Under the pieces are notes generated by a model. It saw only the letters and a list, made by a program, of their open reading frames with translations, had not been told where the DNA came from and did no database searches. From Ascaphus truei (taxonomy: Eukaryota; Chordata; Amphibia; Anura; Ascaphidae), in the NCBI GenBank assembly GCA_036426205.1, contig CM071573.1:70904382-70968381 (forward strand): 64,000 bases of DNA, written 5' to 3'. Made by a program: the position numbers and the translations under genes. Below, in pieces: positions 40,601 through 52,600 of the stretch (positions are counted from its first letter, which is position 1; each line of letters starts with the position of its first letter).

Positions 40601-43600
40601 TGAGGACTGGAGTTGGCCACCCCTACTCTAGATTTACCCCTTAATCATATCACTACTATTGGTTGCTTTAGGTACCAAGCACGACTGCACCTTTGAGTAG
40701 TATTACAGTAATATTAGTAGTATTAAAGTCTGCATAATTCTTTGGGATCTGGCTAAAAAAGACCAAAAGCACCAACGTTTGCTGCCAGAATTGCAGCTTA
40801 TAGAGGACTCCCTGAGAAGATCTGAACTCTAACTGTACAATGAGTGGGGACTATAAGGCCTCGATTATACCAAGAGCTGCAGGGCGGCAGCGCTATCCTG
40901 CGATATTGCATCTTGGTTATACCAGGGCTTCAGGAGAGGAGACAGGAGAGGAGGTAAGGAGGCATGGCCGTGAGCGGTTCGCCCTCATTGGCTGGAACCG
41001 CTCACATGACGCGGCCGTCACCACCGCAAACCAAATTCTCAAATCGCTCAAGGAGACAGCCGCCCTGCAGCTCCACGTGACGCGCACGCCGCAACAGGTA
41101 TGTGCGCTCCTATAGGGTTTTTACATTTTGTTTTTCAGGCGATAGTATAATCACGGCCTAAGGATGTATCTAATAGTAGTGTTACAGATACTTACATTAT
41201 TTGCTTAATACACACCAACATTACTATGTGATTAAGGGAAACCTGGCTCCTCTACCAATTAGCGTCCACGTGTGTTTATTGTAGCTGAAGGAATAGTTTA
41301 ATTATGTGGGTGTTACTGCATTCTTTTAATAACGCATCTCTCACCTTAAAGGTCTTTAAATAGCGTTTTTCAATTAAAAGTAATTGGGCAAAAAGTAGCT
41401 GCGTGTAGTCAAGGAAATGAATAGTAAGGTGTTTAGAGATTGTATAGGGTTGCTGCTTTTTTGGGTACAACATTAGGAAACGAACTGCTATATCACATCA
41501 CCGATTTCCATAAAATAGTCATCCAAGTTGGTCCTCATGCTTGTTGCAAAACAATGAGTAGTGGGGCGCATTTTCCCCATCGATGGGGCAGCTCTGCTCT
41601 GCTACGGTATATCTTGTAATGCTCTAACCAACCTTAAACTTTTTGGGAGATTGGCTAATGCTGAAAAGTGTGTGTCTGCGAACTTTTCCTTTCTCTGTGT
41701 GTGCTGATTTTTTTCTGTATTGCTCCTTTTTTTTGATACATTAAAGAAGAAACTTGGTGAGACCAAAAGCAAAACGGAAGTCCTTCATTTTCTTTGATTG
41801 AATTTGTGACTGCTGATCCAGTTTGGTTTTTGTATAGTTGTATGCCTCTTGCGGTATCGATGCAGGATCATAGCACCACTAGCAGAATTATATTAGACTG
41901 GGTGAGTGCTAGTTAATGCTATTTTTGTATATGCAATGCTGAAAAATGACCTTAAACGTAATCTAAAGACGCACATGATTTCTTGGGGGATGCCATTTCA
42001 AGTAATGGAATGAATACAGGAGGGAGACGTCTGTTAAGATCACGTTTCAATGCATGCAGGCATAGCATGTAACTTGTACAAGGCCTCTTTCCTCGCTTTT
42101 GAATCAAAATAAGGGAGGTTATTTACTAAAGCAGGGGTGGTCAACTCCAGTCCGCAATTGCCACCAACAGGTCAGTTATTAGGGATATCCCAGCTTCAGC
42201 ACAGATGGCTTAAACCTGACCTGTTGGTAGCCCTTGAGGAGTGGAGTTGGCCAACCATGTGCTAAAGTCTCCCAGCTGCCAAATTGGGGCAAAATAATGT
42301 ATCAAATGAAAAGCTCCAATTCCTTTTGGTGGGATTCCATTTCAATAAGTTTGTGTACAGATTTGCCCCTGTTTTACAGCTGGGAGACCTTAGGAAGTAA
42401 CCCTGTATATCTCTTTGGAAGTTTGAAAAGCTCTTATGAGTCAGATTTTGGGGTACGGGTTATTGTACCCAATAACGCTCATTGACTTGAATGGGAGTTA
42501 ACAGAACGGGCACGATGACCCGTACCGGCACTTGATGCCCCTAAGAGTGATGGAAGCCATTAATAAAGTCCCCCGACTGCAAAACTGGAAAATAAACAAC
42601 ATCAGATTTATACCAACAAAAAAATCCTATTAAAGTCAATGTTTTTTTATTTGTTTTTAATGTTTTATTGCACCAGTATTGCCCCAGATTTGCACGCACT
42701 TTGATAAATGACCCTATTGCTTTCCTTATAGTAGTCGCATACCACAACTCTACTGTGCATATTAATTATGCACTATAATAAATCGTGCAAGCACTGTACA
42801 GTGCTCAACAGTAGAGGCAATTTCAATATCCTGTTGATAAGGGTTATTTAACTTGAGTTCATAGGGTAGAACAGAAAGCCCTACGAAGCTAATGTGTAGT
42901 TGACATAAAGATAACCTGCTGCACTTCTCCATGGTCACTAGAGGGCACTAACACACAGCTTAGTTGAATGTTCTTTGCAAACCTTGAACCAACCCTGCTT
43001 TGGAAACTTTGAGATAGCTGAGGTGATAAGGGACAACAATGAAAGGATTTAGTTAAGGAGAGTACTGAGAATATATTCCATCCGCTATAGGCCCATATTT
43101 ACTAAGCAAAACGATAGCGTAAGATACCTTGCGATGACAGAAGACACCTTACAGCAGGGGTGGCAAAGTCAAAGACTGGGCCACTGATTGAGCCACCTCT
43201 GCTGAAGCAGGGATATCCTGAAAGCTGACCAGTGGATGGCCCTTCAGGACTTGGAGTTGGCCTCCCCTGCCTTACAGCTTATTCAGGTGAACAGGCCATG
43301 GGCTGTTATGATGAGAAGGATGACAGGGAACTTGTTTCCAGCTTTTTTTTAGTAGGATATATCATTTTGTTTTTGTAGTGTGTACAGTCCTCCCACTATA
43401 TGGCCAGGGTTAATTTAGCCGGTTCATTACTTAACGGGACTGCACAGTTTTAAGGAGTAAAATACTCAGCAGGAATTTGATACTAGAAATGGGAAATTCA
43501 TGCAGACATAAAAAAAACTGACATATGAGCCCACATCCACCACCAGTTTAAGTTCTTTCAAAACTAAGGCTGTCACACATTTTAATCTGGTCTGTAACTG

Positions 43601-46600
43601 TTTCATACGCCCATATTATATATTATCTTTAACTGTGCATGCAATGTCTTGTATATAATGTATACCCTGTTCATTTATGTAACTGTATTTGTAACCATGT
43701 ATTATTTGTCTTAACTCTATGCCCAGGACATACTTGAAAACGAGAGGTAACTCTCAATGTATTACTTCCTGGTAAAATATTTTATAAATAAATCTGTCCA
43801 CATAAACAACATCAATACAGTGCCATAGACTGCCTGTAAAAATTCCTATGTGCTGTGTACTGCGCATTATTCTGTAATTGTGATGCGCTTTGAGCCCCAT
43901 TGGGAGAAAAGTGCAATATGAAATAAAGTGATTATTATGTAAAAAATAAGCCAAAGCATGGACCTAGTAAGGACACATTTATTGTACCATCTTGTGTGCC
44001 TGCTTAAAATCTACTATTTTATTAGTGAAGCTAGTTTAAAGTATTGCCACTGATGCCAGGAGTTACTACGCGCCACGATCCCGGCTATTGACTTGCAGTC
44101 CGATAATAACCCACATCAGAGCTTTGTGAATCACCACCTATGTGAGGGAGACTTTATAGCTCCTATTCCCTCTCCCAGAACCCCCAGATTCTCGCATCCT
44201 CACTGGGTTTCAACGCTCTCCCTCAAATGAGGGCCGTGACATATTCAGACCAAAATTTCAGCTTCATCTGGTTCTACAATGATGTTCTGGTCTAAGCAGC
44301 AGGAATGATCAAAGGGTCTTTCTCCCACTTAGGAAGGTCCTGGTTTAATGTCACAAGGTGACAGTAACGGAGTGCAGCTCCAATCTTTGCAGTCAAAGGA
44401 AAATTCATCACAAATTTAGTAGGAATTGATGGTGCTCATGCCTGATCAATTCACTTGGCAAGTTGTTTTATCAGCTTTCATGGATGAAAACCTACAGAGA
44501 GGATCAGGGATTCTGTCACAACCTATTGGTCAACATGGGTGGGATGACATGAGATACAATGTAATCAGTCGGAAATGGCATTCAAGTGGTAGGTAGAGAA
44601 ATCTCATTAATATTCCTGATAACAGCATTCACATCTGGGCATGTATGATCAGAAGAGCATTGATATATACTTAGTACTGCTTTATTAGAGGGTATCACTC
44701 AGGGAGGGATTCCAATCATGAACTACAGCTTAACTTGCACTTTAAGATGATCATGACAATGTTGAAATCCTTGGCAACATTACACAGTCCCAGGCCAGAA
44801 TATTCTCCTCACAGATACCTCGGGAAAGAGATGAACCTATTCCCCCTGCTGAATATGACAGCAATAAAATGTTCCACTGGGAGTTTCGTCTGAGTTTTTT
44901 TCAATTGACTGCAAAGTTTCCTGGAATTTTAGTAAAAGGTGTAGATAATGCGCGTCTGCTTTAGCATGAAGCTTTTCTGTAGAATTCTGTCTCACTATCC
45001 TGTGGGGGTATGTACAATGATTAGCTTCTAGCTGTTAAGAGTGGACTCACTGGTTCTTTAAAGGTAGACAAAAAAGGGGGGGTAGTCGTTGTGGTCCTTT
45101 CTTCCATGTAGTAACAAAGCAGGGAGAGGCAGTAGGGGGTATGATACCTTTTATGGGACCAACAAGTAGTTGATATGTTACAAGCTTTCGAAATAGTTAT
45201 GGTGGCATAATATATAAGCCCTCCTCCGGCAGTGTTGTGGCGTCATGGCGGCATGTGACGTCATGTTGCCATGCCAACGTGTCGTTATAGGACGTCGTGG
45301 CGTCATTTCACATTGGTCACCCTAGCAACATGACACTATAGGAGGCGGCCCGCTCAGGAAAAGGTAAGACCCCTCTCTCAAATGAACACAGACACACACA
45401 GAGACACACAGAGATACTCTCTCTGCCGGTCCTGGGGCCTCGCACTTCCCCCTCTCTCTCCTCTTGTCGGCGACCGGGATCTAACTTACGACCGCCCGAC
45501 CGGAGGGGGGAGCTGGATGAGGGGGGCCTGAGCTCCCTCTTACAGCTCCCCCCTCCGGTTGGGTGGAAGTTGCATCTCGGCGCCGACAGAAGGAGAGAGA
45601 GCAGGGCCCCCGAAGATGCAGGGCCCAAGGCGGCCACCTTGCCCTATGGCCGGCCCTGTCCCTCCCCCTCCTTTGTTACTGCATTGTTTCCTTAAAGGAG
45701 TCCTGAAGGAATAGGTTCCCTGATCTCACATAGATAGGGAGCAGCACATTGGTTACATTTTGTGACTATTCAATATTTTCAGCATAAATACAAATCATTG
45801 GATTAATAGTGGTGGAGGATAGTGGTGTATGATAGTGGTGTATGATAGTGGTGTATGATAGTGGTGGAGGATAGTGTGGAGGATAGTGGTGGAGGATAGT
45901 GGTGTATGATAGTGGTGGAGGATAGTGGTGGAGGATAGTGGGGAGGATAGTGGGGTAGGATAGTGGGGGAGGATAGTGGGGGAGGATAGTGGGGGAGGAT
46001 AGTGGGTAGGATAGTGGGTAGGATAGTGGGTAGGATAGTGGGTAGAATAGTGGTGTAGGATAGTGGGGTAGGATAGTGGGTAGGATAGTGGTGTAGGATA
46101 GTGGTGTAGGATAGTGGGTAGGACAGCGGTGTAGGATAGTGGGTAGGATCGTGGTGTAGGATAGTGGGGTAGGATAGTGGTGTAGGACAGCGGTGTAGGA
46201 TAGTGGGTAGGATAGTGCTGTAGGATAGTGGGTAGGATAATGGGGTAGGATAGTGTATAGGATAGTGGTGATTCCATCTCAGTGGTTTGCATAAATGTAC
46301 AACTCCCCCTACCTGCATTATGAAAACTTGATATTGTTTATTAACATATATACATCATGTAATCAAAGTCATGCTGTGTCTCATCCCCATTCTGCAATAG
46401 GAATGTGGGGGGTGTTTGCTGCATTTGCTGGATTTCCTACCAGTTATGAAATAACTGAGCTCTGCATTCAGTCCCGTATCAGCATCCGTGCAGTTCAGGC
46501 GTGCTACCACGTAGTCTCGGGGGGCGCTCTCAGCCAAAGAAACGTTGTAGAAAGTGGGAAAGAAAGTGGGGCTCTCGTCATTCACATCCAGGACTGTAAA

Positions 46601-49600
46601 ACACAACAGAATTGTACCTGAAGTGAGTCAATCATAGGGAGAAATAGTAAATATCTGCTGCACAATTGTGTTTGTACGCAGCATATCTGTTTGTTATATC
46701 TGTTCTAGTACACATCTCCATAATCTGGGCCAGGTTAGTAAAGGTACTGACTCTGAAAACAATTACGATGACTTTGAAGCAGGGGAGCCCGGTTCAAAGC
46801 AGGGGAGCCCGGTTCAAAGCAGGGGATCCCGGTTCAAAGCAGGGGAGCCCGGTTCAAAGCAGGGGATCCCGGTACAAAGCAAGGGAGCCCGGTTCAAAGC
46901 AGGGGATCCCGGTTCAAAGCAGGGGATCCCGGTTCAAAGCAGGGGATCCCGGTACAAAGCAAGGGAGCCTGGTTCAAAGCAGGGGATCCCGGTTCAAAGC
47001 AGGGGATCCCGGTTCAAAGCAGGGGAGCCCGGTACAAAGCAGGGGATCCCGGTACAAAGCAAGGGAGCCTGGTTCAAAGCAGGGGAGCCCGGTACAAAGC
47101 AGGGGATCCCGGTACAAAGCAAGGGAGCCTGGTTCAATTCCCAATGTCAGCTCCTTGGAAAAATCACTTGATCTCCCTGGGCCTCAGGCACCAATCAGAT
47201 TATAAACTCGCTGGGGAAGGGACTGTGCCTGTAAAATTCTATGTGCAGGGCTGTATACCGCATGCTATATTGTAATTGTGAAGCATTGTGTCCCTTTGGA
47301 AGAAAAGGGCTATATGAAATAAATATATTATTGTTACAATGTATCTAGTATATGTTTATACTACGGTATTAATACCCATGTGCCGTTCTGATGTATAAAA
47401 TGGGACTATGGATCTATTCTTTTATCCACACCATTGCCATTTGGGAACAATATTGCACTATTGCGTATCCTTTTCTCTTTCGGTCCTGTAATCTGCGCTC
47501 CCAAACTTTGAAGATTATTGCAACTAGAAGAACTTTTGGAACGGTTATGAATAGGGTTTATGAGCTGCATTTCAAAATGAGGGTTTTGCCTGTTTGAGAA
47601 CTAAATACCCAATATCACTTATACAAATTCACTATATCACTTGCTGGATTTATTACTATTATAGTATTTATTTCATGGTTGCTATTCTACACATTAAGTT
47701 TGTAGTTACAATTCACTCGTTATGTTTTGTACAATGGGGAATATCAGATTCTGTGTAGGTTGTGGTATTGTTTTGCTAGGTGTGGCTTCACGAAAAACAA
47801 AACATTGGCAAATACATACAAATATAATAGGGATAAACTGGGAAGAGCAAAACATGTTCTGGCTCAAGGGCCCGAGGATAGGTTTGAAAGCCCTTGATGT
47901 TGCTTATCTGGTGAAAATAAAAGGTCAGAGTCACAGAATTTACAGTATATATCGATTTCCTGCAACATCCTACAATTTTTGGATGACTGGAAAACCTCTG
48001 TAAAACAGCCATATAAATGATCAAGAGAACCATGATCTCGCAAAATGATCACAACCTTTCCAACTGCATGGAATCAAGGATTTGAAGAAAGGGTCAACTT
48101 GAAGAAAGACGCTACAACATACAGATTAGTGAACGTCTCCAGCTGACAGGCTGGATTAAACGGAGTGCAGCTCGATCTGACAAAAATCAGGGCTGGATTA
48201 ATATGCTGGTAAAAAAGTATTTAATGGCACATCTGACAAGTGTAGAGCAAATGCAAAAAACTCTAACGCGTTTCACACATTACTGCGCTTTATCAAAGAG
48301 TAACCACATAGATCAAACTAGGGGATATACAGTATATACCTGTCTGCGCTGGAAGCCGCAGGTGCGATTCCGGGCACAGACCGCCCCCAAATAAAAAAAG
48401 ACCAGGGGACAGGGTGTCCGGCAATCGAAATAGCGGCCCCTCCGGGGGAGCACTGGACTGCAAACACCACAATTAAAAACATGCAGCATATGGAAAACAA
48501 AGAAAAAAATAACCATACAAATGCACAAAGTTGTGCATATAAACTCAATTAGATACACGACCTGTGTATACAGAAATGCGCATTTGATACAGTAATTCTA
48601 TATTCCGTCACTGGGCAAATTTATATGCATACTGAGTCTTACACTTCATAGAAACCGAGACTTTGCTTATTATTGCTGAATACATTTAGCTAATTAATTG
48701 CTGCCTCACCAATAGCAATCCTGGATATCACATCTCTTTTGAGCGCTATATTCTGGGATTGAGTGCCCTATTGCGACTTTCAACATATACATTACCCCGG
48801 ACTGTCAAAGTGCTGGTTGAACTCTTGGATGGCGTTCCGCAGTCACTGGTCACCACGCGAAGATAATACTCTGCAGTTCTCTCCCTGTCCAGTACAGCTG
48901 TAGAGGTGATCAGTCCACTGGTGCTGTTTATGACAAAGTCCAAGCGCGGCATGCCCACCTGCATGCGATATGTCACTTGACCGTTCAAACCATCATCTAG
49001 GTCTATAGCCACCACCTGTCAGAGGATATTGTTTAAGTAGTTAAAGGCTGGACACCCCATTACATTGATGCGCAAAATTCTGCAGGCTTCTCCTAAGGGT
49101 GTTCTAATGCCTCATCCAAAGCATTGTGCTCCAAATACACACTTTTGCTAATATAACCAATTAACAAAACTTTTTATGCTATCTATAGAGATCCTTATTG
49201 TTCTTTCTTATACAAAATGAAAATATAAGCTGGTATTTGTTGTGTGTTGAATGAGTGTAAAATGCTTGAAGGTAAACTTTACAAGAAATAATGCATTTTG
49301 ATACACCAAGCATGGTCATTTACCCAGAATCCCTCTCTGTGGGTTACCTAGTCTATTACAAGTGACAACAGGGTGATTGGAGCAGGTTTGAGGGACAGGT
49401 TTGAGGGACTTATTGAAGACATGCAGATACGCTCATAGGTTCTCTATCTGTGCTGTTCAATTAATAATGAGTATACTGTACAGAGAAATGTAAATACGTG
49501 AAAAGTATTATTGAGGCTGTTTTGCTGTCCTGTGTTATCTCCTTAACTTTTCTGGGATTGCATATTTAAATGACCACACAGTGAGTTCTGTATAGGTGTG

Positions 49601-52600
49601 TACCGGCGGATCATACACTATTTTAAATGTTGACTAGGTCAAAGGTGGCCAACTCTAGTGCTCAAGGGCCACCAACAGGTCAGCTTTTCAGGATATCACT
49701 GCTTCAGCACAGGTTGATCAGTCAGTGGTTCAGTCAATGACTGAGCCACCTGTGCTGAAGCAGGGATATTCTGAAAACAGTACTTGTTGGTGGCCCTTGA
49801 GGACTGGAGTTGGCTACCCTTGGACTAGATTATTGTGCTTTAAACTTGACATAAATCACCTTGAATTGAAACAGAAAACACAACAGATGTTTCTCTGGCT
49901 AACAATTTCCATGACCTAAAGAAAGTTCTTTCATCCCTTTGATGCAAACGGGAGCGGAAATTGGAGCAATCATCAAAACATACTTCTCGTTGCACTTTCT
50001 GTACATCGATACATCACCCCCTACATGAGAAACTATAAAGCCCAGAGAAGTAGTGGGATAATTACCTGGAAAACAGAGGATCCAATAGCAGTGCCCTCTG
50101 GGATTTCGGCAATGAATGGCAGGTTCTGAAACGTGGGATCATTATCATTGAGATCCAACAAGTTTACTAGAACAGTGGCACTGCTAGTGGCACGGAGAGG
50201 CGGTCGTCCACCTGCCAAGTCAAAGGGAGGCAATGCCACGTTAACAGATAAACACAATGAACAACAGCAGTCATCTTCAAAAGGCCAATGCACGCACAGC
50301 AGAATAAACTAGACACGTTGGAGACTTGTGTTTGAAGACGTGGCTTATACAAAGGTTACAGAATTATTTATTAGCAAAGTACCATTTAATAGAACCAATT
50401 CTTGGAAACGTAATGATTGTTTTCACATATTGTTTTCTAAATATTATATATCATTTGAAATCATAATCTGTCATACAGTATGGAAGCTCTTATCTTGCTA
50501 ATGAGTGGAACGTACAGTCGCAATTTGCAGCTACTTTCTATAACAAAATCCATGGTTTTGTAGCTTAGCTGGTTTGTGTCATACAGCAGTTTGTGTGACC
50601 ATGAAAAGCCCGTTTTTATGTTTCATCTAGGGACAGAAAAAAATTCTACAGTATAAGGACTTGAAATACTTGAAGGGTGGCACTAAGATAAAGGCTTTGG
50701 GACAGGAGGTGGCACTAAGATAAGGCTCTGAGACAGGAGGTGGCACTAAGATAAAGGCTCTGAGACAGGAGGGTGGCACTAAGATAAAGGCTCTGAGACA
50801 GGAGGGTGGCACTAAGATAAAGGCTCTGAGACAGGAGGGTGGCACTAAGATAAAGGCTCTGAGACAGGAGGGTGGCACTAAGATAAAGGCTCTGAGACAG
50901 GAGGGTGGCACTAAAAAAAAGGCTCTGAGACAGGAGGGTGACACTAAGATAAAGGCTCTGAGACAGGAGGGTGGCAACTAATAAACAGGCTCGAGATGGG
51001 AGGGTGGTCAACTATATAAAGGCTCTGAGATGGGAGGTTTGGCACTAAGATAAAGCTCTGAGACAGGAGGTGGCACTAAGATAAAGGCTCTGATGGAGGG
51101 TGGTCACTAGATAAAGGCTCTGAGATGGAGGGTGGCACTAATATAAAGGCTCTGAGACCGAGAGGTGGCACTAAGATAAAGGCTCTGAGACAGGAGGGTG
51201 GCACTAAGATAAAGGCTCTGAGATGGGAGGGTGGCACTAAGATAAAGGCTCTGAGACAGGAGGGTGGCACTAAGATAAAGCTCTGAGACAGGAGGTGGCA
51301 CTAAGATAAAGGCTCTGAGACAGGAGGGTGGCACTAAGATAAAGGCTCTGAGATGGGAGGGTGGCACTAAGATAAAGGCTCTGAGACAGGAGGTGGCACT
51401 AAGATAAAGGCTCTGAGATGGGAGGGTGGCACTAAGATAAAGGCTCTGAGATGGTAGGGTGGCACTAAGATAAAGGCTCTGAGATAGGAGGGTGGCACTA
51501 AGATATAGGCTCTGAGATAGGAGGGTGGCACTAAGATAAAGGCTCTGAGACAGGAGGGTGGCACTAAGATAAAGCTCTGAGCTCTGAGACAGGAGGGTGG
51601 CATTAAGATAAAGGCTCTGAGATAGGAGGATGGCACTAAGATAAAGGCTCTGAGATAGGAGGGTGGCACTAAGATAAAGGCTCTGAGATGGGAGGGTGGC
51701 ACTAAGATAAGGCTCTGACAGGAGGGTGGCACTAAGATAAAGGCTCTGAGATAGGAGGGCGGCACTAAGATAAAGGCTCTGAGACAGGAGGGTGGCACTA
51801 AGATAAAGGCTCTGAGACAGGAGGGTGGCACTAAGATAAAGGCTCTGAGACAGGAGGGTGGCACTAAGATAAAGGCTCTGAGATGGGAGGGTGGCACTAA
51901 GATAAAGGCTCTGAGATGGGAGAGTGGCACTAAGATAAAGCTCTGAGCTCTGAGACGGGAGGGTGGCATTAAGATAAAGGCTCTGAGACAGGAGGTGGCA
52001 CTAAGATAAAGGCTCTGAGTTGGGAGGGTGGCACTAAGATAAAGCTCTGAGCTCTGAGAAGGGAGGGTGGCATTAAGATAAAGGCTCTGAGATGGGAGGG
52101 TGGCACTAATATAAAGGATCTGAGCTCTGGTATGGGAGGGTGGCATTAAGATAAAGGCTCTGAGTTGGGAGGGTGGCATTGAGATAAAGGCTCTGAGCTC
52201 TGAGACAGGAGGGTGGCATTAAGATAAAGGCTCTGAGTTGGGAGGGTGGCACTAAGATAAGGCTCTGAGATGGGAGGGTGGCACTAATATAAAGGCTCTG
52301 AGCTCTGAGACGGGACGGTGGCGAACTCCAAAGACATACATTTACAAAGCGGTCTTCTACCACAACACACCTTTCAGCAATGGAGGATACATTACAGCAC
52401 ATTGAAGTCAAGCATTAAAGGTGTCTTGTGGCAGAAGATGGTTTAGTGAACATGTGCCACAGTGTTCAGTACCAAAGAGAATTTCTTCTGAAGTGTATAC
52501 ATGGCACAGCCTCCCACCCATTGCTTTAAAGGTATTAAAGTACTCTTTTCAAACTGAAAGCAACACAGTATCCCCGGGAAGATCATCCACTGTGTCCATC

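Larger units (their letters stand above)
41159..46440 (-). other. CDH23 intron between exons 6 and 7, lower part
   Basis: Apart from the elements listed separately the sequence looks unique; several short open frames have no family resemblance. Confidence 0.4.
47340..48795 (-). other. CDH23 intron between exons 5 and 6, upper part
   Basis: Holds a hammerhead-linked repeat at about 48080-48300; otherwise nothing recognised. Confidence 0.4.

Noticed and set aside
45795..46318. Two overlapping minus-strand frames of 165-171 residues rich in Tyr, Pro and Thr
   Set aside because: They follow the 13-14-bp minisatellite only, and more than one frame is open at once.
46666..47205. Two overlapping plus-strand frames of 167-179 residues (SKQGSPVQ repeats)
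   Set aside because: They translate the amplified SINE B box; period 20 explains the cycling frames.
50627..52411. Long open frames (up to 270 residues) on the minus strand with an 11-residue repeat
   Set aside because: They are a by-product of the 33-bp minisatellite, whose period is a multiple of three; no other coding sign.
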